This document shows, in pieces, positions 33,846-42,710 of a DNA stretch of 64,000 bases. The stretch comes from Pedobacter sp. Bi126 (lineage in GTDB: Bacteria; Bacteroidota; Bacteroidia; Sphingobacteriales; Sphingobacteriaceae), in the NCBI RefSeq assembly GCF_918698245.1, contig NZ_CAKKMS010000004.1, positions 744,001-808,000 on the forward strand. The letters are read 5' to 3'. The position numbers were made by a program, and so were the translations under genes. The notes beneath the pieces are model-generated. The model saw only the letters and a list, made by a program, of their open reading frames with translations, was not told where the DNA came from and ran no database searches. The stretch's first letter is position 1. Every line of letters starts with the position of its first letter.

Positions 33846-34748
33846 ATGAAAACCATTTTAACAACAGGTAGCAACGGTCTTTTAGGGCAGAAATTAACTG
33901 AAAAAATTCTCGCCGAAGGCAGGGTAAAGCTTGTTGCTACTGCTAAAGGAACAAATCGCTATCCCGTAAAGAATGGCTATGGATATGCAGAAATGGATAT
34001 TTTAAATACTGCTCAGGTTAGGGAAGTTATCGAAAGATACAGCCCTGATGCCATTGTGCACACCGCCGCAATGACCAATGTTGATATTTGTGAAGCCAAT
34101 AAGTCGCTCTGTCGTCAATTAAATGTAGATGCAGTTCAAACGCTGATAGCAATATGTGAAGAAAAAAACATTCAGCTTATTCATTTAAGTACCGATTTTG
34201 TTTTTGATGGTGCCAACGGACCATATAAAGAAGAGGATGCAGTTAATCCGGTAAGTTATTATGGCGAATCGAAAGTACTGGCGGAAGAGCTGGTGAAGAA
34301 CTCAAAAGCGAACTGGGCGATCTTAAGAACAATATTGGTATATGGGATAAGCAGTGATATGAGCCGGAGCAATATTGTACTTTGGGCCAAAGAGGCATTG
34401 GAAAAAGCATCGCCTATTAATGTAGTAAACGATCAATGGCGTATGCCCACTTTAGCTGAGGATTTAGCTGAAGCCTGCTTGTTGGCTATAGAAAAAAATG
34501 CAAAAGGAATTTACCATGTATCGGGTAAAGATTACATGAGTATTGCAGATTTAGTGCGAAAAGTTGCCGAGTTTTGGAGTCTTGATCAATCATTTATTAA
34601 TGAAATAAGTTCGACAAGTTTAAACCAAACGGCTAAACGACCGGTTAGAACTGGTTTTGTTTTAGATAAGACCATTAAAGATCTAAATTACTGTCCACAT
34701 AGTTTTGAAGAAGGCTTAGCAATTTTAGATCAGCAGATAAAAGGTTAG
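33846..34748 (+). CDS. RmlD-like NAD(P)-dependent sugar reductase
   Basis: A 300-residue extended short-chain dehydrogenase: TGSNGLLGQKLTEKIL nucleotide loop, AIVHTAAMTNVDICE, LSTDFVFDGANGPYKEEDAVNPVSYYGESKVLAEELV with the YxxxK catalytic pair. This is the dTDP-4-dehydrorhamnose reductase (RmlD) type, but no other rhamnose genes are near, so the substrate is uncertain. Confidence 0.85.
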   Translation: MKTILTTGSNGLLGQKLTEKILAEGRVKLVATAKGTNRYPVKNGYGYAEMDILNTAQVREVIERYSPDAIVHTAAMTNVDICEANKSLCRQLNVDAVQTLIAICEEKNIQLIHLSTDFVFDGANGPYKEEDAVNPVSYYGESKVLAEELVKNSKANWAILRTILVYGISSDMSRSNIVLWAKEALEKASPINVVNDQWRMPTLAEDLAEACLLAIEKNAKGIYHVSGKDYMSIADLVRKVAEFWSLDQSFINEISSTSLNQTAKRPVRTGFVLDKTIKDLNYCPHSFEEGLAILDQQIKG

Positions 34749-34833
34749 TTTTGAGTCCGCGGTCTTGAGTTGAGAGTTAAAAACAATTAAGCAATAAAAC
34801 AATTTAACAATACATTAACCAATTAATTATAGT

Positions 34834-35298
34834 ATGGCATTACAAGTTGGCGATAACGCCCCTGATTTCAAATTATACAGTTCTGATTTAACCGAAATCG
34901 CGCTTTCTGGTTTCAAAGGTAAAAAAGTAATTATCCACTTTTTCCCGATGGCTTTTACCGGGACGTGTACAGAACAATTATGTACCATGCGCGATAATTT
35001 TAGCTATTACGAAGGGATAGATGCACAGGTAATTGGCATCTCAGTTGATTCTCCATTCTCTTTGGCTAAATTTAAAGAAGTTCAAAGTTACCAGTTCCTT
35101 TTATTGTCTGATTTTAACAAAGAAGTGTCAGCAGCTTACGGTGCTTTTTATGATGAATTTGTGTTCGGATTGAAAGGTGTTTCTAAAAGAGCGGCTTTTG
35201 TGATCAATGAAGAAGGAAAAATAGCTTATGCAGAAGTTTTGGAAGATGCACATGATTTGCCTGATTTTAAAGCAATTAATGATGCATTAAGCGCATAA
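34834..35298 (+). CDS. Peroxiredoxin, AhpC/TSA family
   Basis: A 154-residue thiol peroxidase. The motif PMAFTGTCTEQLC places the peroxidatic cysteine at Cys45, with Cys50 five residues on, the spacing of PrxQ/BCP proteins that form an intramolecular disulfide. It reduces peroxides in the cytoplasm using thioredoxin in studied relatives. It is monocistronic and lies 85 bases after the reductase gene. Confidence 0.88.
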   Translation: MALQVGDNAPDFKLYSSDLTEIALSGFKGKKVIIHFFPMAFTGTCTEQLCTMRDNFSYYEGIDAQVIGISVDSPFSLAKFKEVQSYQFLLLSDFNKEVSAAYGAFYDEFVFGLKGVSKRAAFVINEEGKIAYAEVLEDAHDLPDFKAINDALSA

Positions 35299-35343
35299 AG
35301 CATATTCTGCAAAGAATTATTTTGAGATTTTTTTAAAATTTAA

Positions 35344-35374
35344 TTGGAAATTAAAATATCAAATTATACCTTTG
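35344..35374 (+). promoter_or_regulatory. tRNA-Arg promoter (TTG and TACCTTTG)
   Basis: TTG at 35344-35346 and TACCTTTG at 35367-35374, with 20 bases between, fit the Bacteroidota housekeeping promoter. This is the clearest promoter in the window. Confidence 0.8.
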
Positions 35375-35397
35375 CAGTCCGTTAACGATACGGAAAC

Positions 35398-35471
35398 GCA
35401 TTTGTAGCTCAATTGGATAGAGCATCTCACTACGGATGAGAAGGTTTGGGGTTCGAATCCCTACAAGTGCA
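35398..35471 (+). tRNA. tRNA-Arg (anticodon ACG)
   Basis: The 74-base gene folds as a cloverleaf: acceptor GCATTTG with CAAGTGC (one G-U), D-arm GCTC/GAGC, anticodon arm TCTCA/TGAGA around CTACGGA, and T-arm TGGGG/CCCTA around TTCGAAT. The anticodon ACG reads arginine CGN codons, with A34 likely edited to inosine. CCA is not fully encoded. Confidence 0.95.
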
Positions 35472-35475
35472 CCTG

Positions 35476-35505
35476 AAGGGAGAATTGAAAAATTCTCCCT
35501 TTTTT
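35476..35505. terminator. Terminator after tRNA-Arg
   Basis: AAGGGAGAATT and AATTCTCCCTT form an 11-bp stem with a short loop, followed by T5. It may also end transcripts from the convergent gene at 35535. Confidence 0.8.
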
Positions 35506-35534
35506 GTTGTTCAGTTTGAAAGATCTTTTTTAGC

Positions 35535-36125
35535 TTAACCCCGCTTTTCCCAAGAACCTTTCTCGCCAAGAATTTTTAAATAGCTGTTATATGGCTCATT
35601 AACGTGATAAAGTTGATACAGCTGATTGGTTAACGCTGTAAGAAAGTTAAAGAAAATTAAAAATTCTTCTTCTGAGTTATAAATTCCGCCCCACTCATTC
35701 AACCTCCAATTTAACATTTTTCCATTCTGAGTGGTGATCGAAAATTCCAGGTAAGGAATATTTACGTCTGTGTTTTTGTAATAGTCCTGCTGTAGTCCAC
35801 CCAAAAGGCCTATTTGCTTTACGGGAACCTGAATGGAGTGTATTTCTGAAAACAAAACGGAACCGAAACTGGAACTGGTAAAGCCTTCTTTACTTAGTGA
35901 AACAATTTCTCCTGACCGCCTTTCGGAGGCCACTTTAAATAACCTGTAAATGGCCATAAACATTAACGGTAAGGAGATCAGCAATAGCCAGGCGGGGAAA
36001 AGCGGATCCGGATGTAGCAGTAAAACGATGGCTGTTAATGAAATAGTCAGCAAGGTGGTAAAAAACCAAAACAGAATAGTTGCGTTTTTTTTGCCGTTAT
36101 TAAAATGGAAGCGATAGGTATTCAT
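35535..36125 (-). CDS. Two-pass membrane protein, unknown
   Basis: A 196-residue protein with two transmembrane segments (about 17-38 and 43-62) and a cytoplasmic or periplasmic C-terminal domain with beta-rich character (FTSSSFGSVLFSEIHSIQVPVKQIGLLG, YLEFSITTQNGKMLNWRLNEWGG). The layout resembles bacterial PH-domain-like membrane proteins, but I do not recognise a family. It is monocistronic. Confidence 0.65.
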   Translation of the reverse strand: MNTYRFHFNNGKKNATILFWFFTTLLTISLTAIVLLLHPDPLFPAWLLLISLPLMFMAIYRLFKVASERRSGEIVSLSKEGFTSSSFGSVLFSEIHSIQVPVKQIGLLGGLQQDYYKNTDVNIPYLEFSITTQNGKMLNWRLNEWGGIYNSEEEFLIFFNFLTALTNQLYQLYHVNEPYNSYLKILGEKGSWEKRG

Positions 36126-36314
36126 AAATAACTAATTGGATAAATATCAAACCACAATTTCGGAAATTATTGCAGTAACGAAAGAGAAATTAATTGTTAA
36201 AATTTTTAATTTAGCCATAAACCGGAAGCTGAAAGAATAGTTTTCAGTTGTTGAAATTGGAGCGCGTTTTTATTTTGGTCGTCAATCACCTGGAATTGAA
36301 TTTCTGAAATAAAA

Positions 36315-36422
36315 ATGGAAAAATTTAATTCATCTACTTTGTCGAAAAATACAAATGAAAAATGTTTTTACTTAATTATTCTGATGTTAATGTTTGTGCT
36401 GGCAAAAGCGCAATCTAACTGA
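36315..36422 (+). pseudogene. Possible remnant: signal-peptide-only ORF
   Basis: A 35-codon ORF encodes CFYLIILMLMFVLAKAQSN and then stops, exactly where a signal peptidase site (AKAQ) would be. It may be the truncated start of a lost secreted protein. It is the only coding-like content of the 371-base gap 36126-36496. Confidence 0.35.
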
Positions 36423-36496
36423 GAGGGTATAACCACTACTCCATAATGACATTGGTTGAGAACAATTATTTAATATACTACAGATCTAAGGAATAA

Positions 36497-37030
36497 ATGG
36501 AGAATCATCAAATAGACTATATGCAAATACAGTTACAGGAAAATATTCCATTAACTGAAGAAGAAATAGCGCAAATGGAAACAGCGCAAAAAGCAGTGAT
36601 GAGAATCGCTGTAATTACGCTTGTTGCTGGTATATTCTTTCTTGGGATAATCGCTGCTTTAGCTGTAGAAAAGGAAACGCTCAACAATCTGAAGTATTAC
36701 GACTATATCGCTTTTGCAGCAATAGGATTATTAATGTTTAGTTTTTGTTACTGCATTGCCTGGTTAGTAGATAGGTACAGCAAATACAATTGGAAGAAAG
36801 ATAAATTAAACGGAAAAAACAGATTAACGAGTGTAGTTATCGGTCGGGACAAAACAGAGCATGCAGAATACCTGACTTTTTCGGGTCCAATTAAAAATGA
36901 AAAAATAAGGATTGAGGTTAAGCAAGAAGATTATAGCCGCTACAAAATTGGATCGAAAGTTATTGTTACTTATCTGAAATTTAGCAAGAGGGCTCTTGAT
37001 ATCACAGACTTTAAATATGAGGATCAATAA
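36497..37030 (+). CDS. Two-pass membrane protein, unknown
   Basis: A 177-residue protein with two transmembrane segments (about 36-57 and 73-95) and a C-terminal domain rich in beta strands and charge (NRLTSVVIGRDKTEHAEYLTFSGP, YKIGSKVIVTYLKFSKRALDITDF), which looks like a small OB-like or NfeD-like fold. I do not recognise a family. It is monocistronic. Confidence 0.65.
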   Translation: MENHQIDYMQIQLQENIPLTEEEIAQMETAQKAVMRIAVITLVAGIFFLGIIAALAVEKETLNNLKYYDYIAFAAIGLLMFSFCYCIAWLVDRYSKYNWKKDKLNGKNRLTSVVIGRDKTEHAEYLTFSGPIKNEKIRIEVKQEDYSRYKIGSKVIVTYLKFSKRALDITDFKYEDQ

Positions 37031-37332
37031 AAATGGTTCTTCTATGCTAAGCGATAAATGTTTTTTTGTTGATGGCAACATCACGGCATTTCGTTTTTTG
37101 CAATTTAGGTATATTGGAAATATCAGTCCAGTAAGGTTAGAGATACTTAAGTTTTTTGTAAAATTTAATAAAAATGTAAAAGGATTGTTTGGTTAGGCCC
37201 TCTAGTATTTGAAGAAAATTCTGTTAAATATAAAAATGGCACAAGATTCTTCTTAGAAGGAGATAAATGTCATTAAAATAGCCCATTTTTAAATAAATCA
37301 TCAATTTTAAATGGCATCTAAATTAATAATTA

Positions 37333-37340
37333 TATATTTG
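37333..37340 (+). promoter_or_regulatory. Putative adk promoter, -7 box
   Basis: TATATTTG matches TAnnTTTG about 115 bases before adk. The 424-base gap 37031-37454 otherwise holds AT-rich sequence and a seven-codon ORF at 37359; I see no gene. Confidence 0.5.
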
Positions 37341-37454
37341 CAGCCTTGAAAGTAACAATGTCTAATCCTATTAATCAGTGATTTGAAGATTACTTTTAAC
37401 AGAGCCATAGGAATAAGGCTTTTTTAATTTTTGAAGACAACCTAAACAACTTGA

Positions 37455-38030
37455 ATGCTTAATTTAGTTCTCTTTGGCCCTCCAGGGGCGGGTAAAGGCA
37501 CCCAATCTGAAAAGCTGATTACAAAATATCAGTTGGTACACGTTTCAACAGGCGATCTTTTTAGAGCACACGTTAAAGGAGAAACCGAATTAGGAAAAAA
37601 AGTAAGTCAATTGTTAGCTGATGGAGAATTGGTTCCAGATGTCATTACAATTGCCATGCTTGAAGAAGAGGTAGATAAAAATCCTGATGCTAAAGGATTT
37701 GTGTTTGATGGATTTCCGCGTACCGTTCCGCAAGCAATTGAGCTCGATCTATTTTTGGAGCGTAAAGGCAGTAAAATTGCTGGTGTTATTGCTTTAGATG
37801 TTGACCAGGACGAGTTAACAAAACGTATTGCCGAACGTCACAAAACCAGCGGTCGTCCTGATGACGATGCTGAAAAATTAAAAAAACGGATTTCAGAATA
37901 CTTTGATAAAACCATCCATGTATTACCTTATTATGAGGAGCAAGGAAAGTTGAATAAAGTAAACGGAATAGGTGAAATAGAAACAGTATATAATGATCTT
38001 TGCGCTGTAATTGATCAGTATAAGGTATAA
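37455..38030 (+). CDS. adk: Adenylate kinase, short form
   Basis: Adk interconverts ATP, ADP and AMP. The 191-residue chain has the P-loop FGPPGAGKGTQ, the AMP-site VFDGFPRTVPQA, and GRPDDDAEKLKKRISEYFDKT. The LID region after RIAERHKTSGRPDD is short, so this is the short type without a zinc-binding LID. It is followed by a perfect hairpin terminator and then obgE. Confidence 0.95.
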   Translation: MLNLVLFGPPGAGKGTQSEKLITKYQLVHVSTGDLFRAHVKGETELGKKVSQLLADGELVPDVITIAMLEEEVDKNPDAKGFVFDGFPRTVPQAIELDLFLERKGSKIAGVIALDVDQDELTKRIAERHKTSGRPDDDAEKLKKRISEYFDKTIHVLPYYEEQGKLNKVNGIGEIETVYNDLCAVIDQYKV

Positions 38031-38096
38031 AGTTCAAGTAGCGGATATAAAAGAGACGGTTTTAATTAATTCCCGATCCAATATTCAAAAACATAA

Positions 38097-38135
38097 AAAG
38101 AGTTATAATGTTAAAACGTTATAACTCTTTAATTT
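38097..38135 (+). terminator. Intrinsic terminator after adk
   Basis: AAAGAGTTATAA and TTATAACTCTTT are a perfect 12-bp stem with a 10-base loop, followed by an AT tract. The stem is AT-rich, so strength is uncertain; some read-through into obgE is possible. Confidence 0.65.
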
Positions 38136-38186
38136 TAAAGGAATTGTTGTTTTGACATTCCAGTATTAACATTTCAATATTAAAAT

Positions 38187-39182
38187 ATGTCACAGGGTTC
38201 GAATTTCGTAGATTATGTAAAAATTTGTTGCCGTTCTGGTAAGGGCGGGGCAGGTTCGGCACATTTACATCGTGATATTTTAACATCAATGGGTGGCCCC
38301 GATGGTGGTGATGGCGGTCGTGGTGGCCACATTATCGTTAAAGGCAGTATCCATATCTGGACATTATTGCACCTTAAATACCGTAAGCACATTATTGCTG
38401 AAGATGGGGGAGCAGGCGGTAGTTCCCATAAATTCGGTAAACAAGGTAAGGATGAAATCCTGGAGGTTCCGCTTGGTACCATTGCTAAAGATGCTGAAAC
38501 TGGAGAAATCCTTTTCGAAATTACCAAAGATGGCGAAACTAAGATTTTAACAGCCGGTGGCCGTGGTGGCTTGGGTAATGCACACTTTAAAAATTCGGTT
38601 CAGCAAACACCGCGTTTTGCACAACCGGGTGAGCAAGGACAAGAGGTTTGGAACATTTTAGAATTAAAAGTTTTGGCCGATGTTGGCTTGGTTGGTTTCC
38701 CAAATGCTGGAAAATCTACATTGCTTTCAGTAGTTTCGGCTGCTAAGCCAGAAATTGCCGATTATCCTTTTACTACCATTGTTCCTAATCTGGGTATTGT
38801 AAGTTACAGAGGTGGGAAATCTTTTGTAATGGCCGATATCCCTGGGATTATTGAAGGTGCATCAAAAGGTAAAGGTTTGGGCTATCGTTTCTTACGCCAC
38901 ATTGAGCGTAACTCCGTATTGTTATTCATGGTCCCAGCTGATACAAGCCGTTCAATTAAAGAAGAATACGAAATCCTTAAAAGCGAACTGGAATCTTACA
39001 ATCCTGAATTAATGCAGAAACCGCATGTTTTAGCCATTACCAAATCAGATATGTTAGATGAAGAATTAATGGAAGAAATGAAACAGGATCTGCCAAACAT
39101 TCCATCTATATTCATTTCATCAGTAGCTGAAAAAAATATTTTAGAACTGAAAGATATGCTTTGGAAAGCGATTGAAGGATAA
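38187..39182 (+). CDS. obgE: Obg-family GTPase
   Basis: ObgE/CgtA is an essential GTPase that acts in 50S ribosome assembly and stress control. The 331-residue chain has the glycine-rich Obg fold (about 1-160; GGPDGGDGGRGGHI, GGRGGLGN), then the G-domain: G1 GFPNAGKST, G3 DIPGIIEGA, and G4 TKSD. It lacks the extra C-terminal domain of longer Obg proteins. Confidence 0.96.
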   Translation: MSQGSNFVDYVKICCRSGKGGAGSAHLHRDILTSMGGPDGGDGGRGGHIIVKGSIHIWTLLHLKYRKHIIAEDGGAGGSSHKFGKQGKDEILEVPLGTIAKDAETGEILFEITKDGETKILTAGGRGGLGNAHFKNSVQQTPRFAQPGEQGQEVWNILELKVLADVGLVGFPNAGKSTLLSVVSAAKPEIADYPFTTIVPNLGIVSYRGGKSFVMADIPGIIEGASKGKGLGYRFLRHIERNSVLLFMVPADTSRSIKEEYEILKSELESYNPELMQKPHVLAITKSDMLDEELMEEMKQDLPNIPSIFISSVAEKNILELKDMLWKAIEG

Positions 39183-39250
39183 AGCAGTTCAATAGTGTCA
39201 GTTGTTCATTAGTTCTACTCGTGACTAATGAACCTTAACTATTAATCAAA

Positions 39251-39997
39251 CTAGGTTCTCAAACCGTCTACCGTCAAACCAATCCATTCTTTAAATAACA
39301 TTTCCCATGCGCCTAATGCACTGGCATTTGGGATGATAAAATCACTTAAGTCGAATTCAGTATCTCCAGAAAAACTTGTTGGGTAATATTCAATTTTCTG
39401 TTTGGCTTGTTTATCAAAAATCAGTTTTGCCCTTGGGATGTGCCATGCACTGGTAATCACCAAAATTTTAGCTTTAGGCTTGTTTTTCGCAATGAGTGCC
39501 AGGCTGTACCTGGCATTTTCGATGGTATTTCTGCTTTGGTTTTCAATCAGGATTGCAGAATCAGGAATTCCGATCAGTTTTAAGTACTGAATGACTAAAT
39601 CAGCTTCTTTAATTTTTCGGTCTATTAAATTTGCGCTCCCACCGCTAAGTAGTATCTGCTTAATCTGTCCTTTTTTATAAAGTGCGATTGCTTGGAATAA
39701 TCTATCTCCTGCCCAATTAAAAGCAATTTCATTGTTTCGTTTGTTTAAGCCAGAGAAGCCCCCAAGCACTATTCCGACATCGAATTTACCTGCCCTTGGA
39801 TAGTCGGCTTCATAACTGTTTATTATTTTTCCAACAATAAAGCCATTAGAGAAAAAGAAGAAAATAATCAAACTACAGATTAAATACCTTTTCCTTTGTT
39901 TAGATTGTTTTGTTGCAATTGCAAAAATCAAAAGCACAAAAATCCAAACTATAGGTTTAATGAGGAAAAGCAAAATCTTTGAGAGGATAAAAATCAT
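39251..39997 (-). CDS. YdcF/ElyC-like DUF218 membrane protein
   Basis: A 248-residue protein with two N-terminal membrane segments (about 5-24 and 36-55) and a DUF218 domain: GIVLGGFSG, GDRLFQAIALYKKGQIKQILLSGGSA, ESRNTIENARYSLA-like segment and VITSAWHIPRAKLIF. E. coli ElyC and SanA of this family affect envelope or carrier-lipid metabolism. Monocistronic. Confidence 0.85.
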   Translation of the reverse strand: MIFILSKILLFLIKPIVWIFVLLIFAIATKQSKQRKRYLICSLIIFFFFSNGFIVGKIINSYEADYPRAGKFDVGIVLGGFSGLNKRNNEIAFNWAGDRLFQAIALYKKGQIKQILLSGGSANLIDRKIKEADLVIQYLKLIGIPDSAILIENQSRNTIENARYSLALIAKNKPKAKILVITSAWHIPRAKLIFDKQAKQKIEYYPTSFSGDTEFDLSDFIIPNASALGAWEMLFKEWIGLTVDGLRT

Positions 39998-40051
39998 ATA
40001 CAGATATTATCCTGCAAAACTAAGAATTTGTTTAAATGATAAAGGGGGGGA

Positions 40052-40096
40052 GGCAAGGTATTAATTGATTAAAATATAATCAATTAATACCTTGCC
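40052..40096. repeat. Perfect 19-bp inverted repeat
   Basis: GGCAAGGTATTAATTGATT (40052-40070) and its exact reverse complement (40078-40096) flank a 7-base loop. Next to it, at 40044-40050, is a run of seven G. It lies just after the stop of the YtxH-like gene. It may be a terminator, but there is a C7 rather than a T-run on the minus strand. Confidence 0.85.
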
Positions 40097-40101
40097 ACAT
40101 T

Positions 40102-40467
40102 TTATCCTTGGCCTTCTTGTACCTGGCCATTTTCATGGGCACTTTCTAAAATTTCTTTCACATCTGATTTACGTTTCTTAGCAACAGTATGTTTAAAATG
40201 AGGCACTTCATGTTCAATAATATCTTCTTCGATGGCTTCTACGCCAAAAACCTTCTCTTTTAAAAGGTTGTATTTGTCTTGAAAGCCGTAACGTAGATTT
40301 TTAGCTCCGCCAACAATTTTTCCACGCGTACCTGCGCCGCTATCAGGAGCAAATAAAATACTAATAACTGCGCCGGCCGCTAAACCAGCAACTAAGGCCA
40401 GTGCTATTTTTGCACTGTTATCCGATTCGTGCTTTAAATATTTTCCGATTAACTTTCTGTATTTCAT
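40102..40467 (-). CDS. YtxH-domain protein
   Basis: A 121-residue protein with one membrane segment followed by the YtxH hallmark (IALALVAGLAAGAVISILFAPDSGAGTRGKI), then an acidic/histidine-rich C-terminus. YtxH-like proteins are small general-stress or membrane-associated proteins of unclear function. Monocistronic, ending at a strong hairpin. Confidence 0.8.
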   Translation of the reverse strand: MKYRKLIGKYLKHESDNSAKIALALVAGLAAGAVISILFAPDSGAGTRGKIVGGAKNLRYGFQDKYNLLKEKVFGVEAIEEDIIEHEVPHFKHTVAKKRKSDVKEILESAHENGQVQEGQG

Positions 40468-40651
40468 AATTATGCGGTTTTAATAAATGAACAATTCGCT
40501 TGATATAATGTTTGATGTTTTTTGATTTGGAAAGCAATGTTATAGTTTTTTGCTAAAGCGGTACAACTTCTCTATCGTTTTCAAAAAAAGACCAGACTTT
40601 TACCTAAGTTTAAAGTTAAAGCACAATATTTGAGGTACTAAAACTAATTAT

Positions 40652-41032
40652 ATGGTAAAAGCGACAATAAATAAAGAGCATTATGCATGTTCTGTAACAA
40701 ATGGTTCTCATGATATTATAGTAGACGAGCCTTTAGAATTGGGTGGTACACATAAAGGTTTTGCCCCAAAAGGATTGTTAATGGCCTCTTTAGCATCGTG
40801 TGTAGCCATTACCTTAAGAATGTATGCCGATAGAAAGGAATGGCCAATTGATAAAATTGAGGTAGAAGTAAATATTGATACCGAAAATGGGGAGACCATA
40901 TTTTTTGAAGAAATTGTATGTACAGGAATACTTACCGAGGAACAAAAAATCAGATTGGAAGAAATTGCCGCAAAATGCCCGGTAAGTAAGATTTTAGCAT
41001 CCGGTCACGAAATCAGATCGAAGGTACTTTAA
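40652..41032 (+). CDS. OsmC-family protein
   Basis: A 126-residue OsmC/Ohr-fold protein. The two family cysteines are present: Cys50 in LLMASLASCVAITLRMYADRK and Cys109 in IAAKCPVSKIL. Such proteins reduce organic hydroperoxides; this short form is closer to OsmC/YhfA than to Ohr. Monocistronic. Confidence 0.87.
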   Translation: MVKATINKEHYACSVTNGSHDIIVDEPLELGGTHKGFAPKGLLMASLASCVAITLRMYADRKEWPIDKIEVEVNIDTENGETIFFEEIVCTGILTEEQKIRLEEIAAKCPVSKILASGHEIRSKVL

Positions 41033-41138
41033 TGCTAACGGTGCAAAACTCGTTTGTACATTGATAAAAAGCTTTAATATCTTTACCAATAAAAAAACCG
41101 TGGTGTGCTTTGCGCCTTGGTGGTTAAAACAATAATCA

Positions 41139-42392
41139 ATGCCTACCGAAATAAAATGCCCCAACTGTGCCCATGTTTTTCCGATGGAAGAAGCCATGGC
41201 CGAAGATTATAAGAAAGAGTTACGTGAGAAAGCGGCTGCTTATGCAAGGCAGAAAGATGAAGAATATCAACGTAAACTGCAAATTTTCGAATCAGAAAAA
41301 CAACAGCAATTGAAAGCTTTTGATGCCAAACTTGCTGAAGAGAAAACCAAGCTTAAGGATAGTCTGGAGGAAAACCTGCGTAAAAGCATTTCGGCCGATT
41401 TTGAAACAAAACTGCAAATGCTGGAAGGTAATGCGAAAGATAATGCCGAAAAACTAAAGTTGGCCCGCGAAAAAGAATTGGAGTTTTTACGCCGCGAGGA
41501 AAGCCTTAAGGTAAAGGAAGAAGAAATGGAACTTGCCTTTCAACGTAAAATGCAAGAGCAGCGTAACGAGTTGGTAGAACAGATCCGTAAGCAAGAGGCG
41601 GAAAAAAATAGTATTAAAGATACCGAACACCAATTGCGTTTAAAGGAATTGGAAAAACAGCTCGACGACCAGAAAAAATTGGCTGAAGAAATGAAACGTA
41701 AGGCTGAGCAGGGCAGTATGCAATTGCAGGGCGAAGTTCAGGAACTGATTTTGGAGGAATTGCTTCGTACCAATTATCCTTTCGATTTAATTGAAGAAGT
41801 TGGCAAAGGAGTGCGTGGTGCAGATTGTGTACAGGTAGTGCGTAATCAATTCGGACAGGAATGCGGTAAAATTATTTACGAAAGCAAGCGTACCAAAGAT
41901 TTTGGTGGCGACTGGATCGAAAAACTGAAAAAAGATATGCGCAGTATGGGCATTGATGTAGCGGTAATCGTGAGTCAATGTTACCCAAAAGGCATGGATT
42001 GTTTCGGGCAGCGCGATGGGGTTTGGATCTGCTCTTTCGAAGAAGTAAATGCTGTGGCATACGTGTTGCGCGAAGGTATTTTGCGCTTGGCAGGTGCAGT
42101 AAAATCGCAGGAAAACCGCGGCGAAAAAATGCACATGCTTTACGATTATTTAATGGGAGCAGAGTTCTCAGAACAATGGAAAGCCATTAGGGAAGGTTTT
42201 ATGAGTATGAAACTATCCATACAACGCGAGCGTGATGCCATGGAACGTTTATGGAAAGCACGTGAAAAGCAGTTAGAAAAAGTATTGTTAAATGCGACCC
42301 ATATCCGCGGTTCAATAGAAGGTATTGCCGGTAGCGATAGTGTGCAGTTGAGCTTAACCGATGAAGATGATGATACCTTGCTTTTAGAGTAA
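41139..42392 (+). CDS. DUF2130-domain protein with long coiled coil
   Basis: A 417-residue protein: an N-terminal CPNC half-ribbon (EIKCPNCAHVFPM), a long Lys/Glu/Gln-rich coiled coil (about 25-210), then DUF2130 (QGEVQELILEELLRTNYPFDLIEEV, GKIIYESKRTKDFGGDWIEKL, VIVSQCYPKGMDCFGQRDGVWICSFEE), which resembles a restriction-endonuclease-like fold. The function of the family is not established. A TATCTTTA box lies at 41078-41085. Confidence 0.8.
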   Translation: MPTEIKCPNCAHVFPMEEAMAEDYKKELREKAAAYARQKDEEYQRKLQIFESEKQQQLKAFDAKLAEEKTKLKDSLEENLRKSISADFETKLQMLEGNAKDNAEKLKLAREKELEFLRREESLKVKEEEMELAFQRKMQEQRNELVEQIRKQEAEKNSIKDTEHQLRLKELEKQLDDQKKLAEEMKRKAEQGSMQLQGEVQELILEELLRTNYPFDLIEEVGKGVRGADCVQVVRNQFGQECGKIIYESKRTKDFGGDWIEKLKKDMRSMGIDVAVIVSQCYPKGMDCFGQRDGVWICSFEEVNAVAYVLREGILRLAGAVKSQENRGEKMHMLYDYLMGAEFSEQWKAIREGFMSMKLSIQRERDAMERLWKAREKQLEKVLLNATHIRGSIEGIAGSDSVQLSLTDEDDDTLLLE

Positions 42393-42419
42393 CTTATTGC
42401 ATCATCATCCTGTCCTCGA

Positions 42420-42702
42420 TTAATTGTCATCCTGAACTTGTTTCAGGATGTGTTTGAATGACCGACGTTGCTCATCGCCAGGTGTGAACTGCAAGCTACC
42501 AGTTATTTGGGCGTTCCCCATCCCGTGAAAAACGGGAAAGGGGACGGGCTTTTCAGGGCTACGCTTCGCTCCAGTACCGATAAAGGATCGGCACTAGACC
42601 CTTACAGTCCCTAACGCGGAGATATTGCGTGACTAAACCTCGCAGGTTTTAAACGGCGTAGCGCTCAATGAGCCCATTGATATTAACCTCCGCTGCGGTT
42701 CG
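42420..42702. repeat. GC-rich dispersed non-coding repeat left of the IS
   Basis: The gap holds a GTCATCCTGAACTTG/CAGGATG half-repeat, then GC-rich text with internal palindromes (CCCATCCCG...CGGGAAAGGGG, GGGCTTTTCAGGGCTACGC, TAAAGGATCGGCAC, CTTACAGTCCCTAACGCGG) running to the IS. It looks like a second family of dispersed element; no gene is visible. With the IS left end this accounts for 42393-42788. Confidence 0.55.
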
Positions 42703-42710
42703 TGTCGTCA

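Noticed and set aside
35351..35569. Minus-strand ORF of 72 codons over the tRNA
   Set aside because: It reads the antisense of tRNA-Arg and its terminator; the GIRTPNLLIRS-type peptide is a well-known spurious product of tRNA genes.
37359..37382. Seven-codon ORF before adk as a leader peptide
   Set aside because: It is too short, has no biased codons and no terminator follows it.
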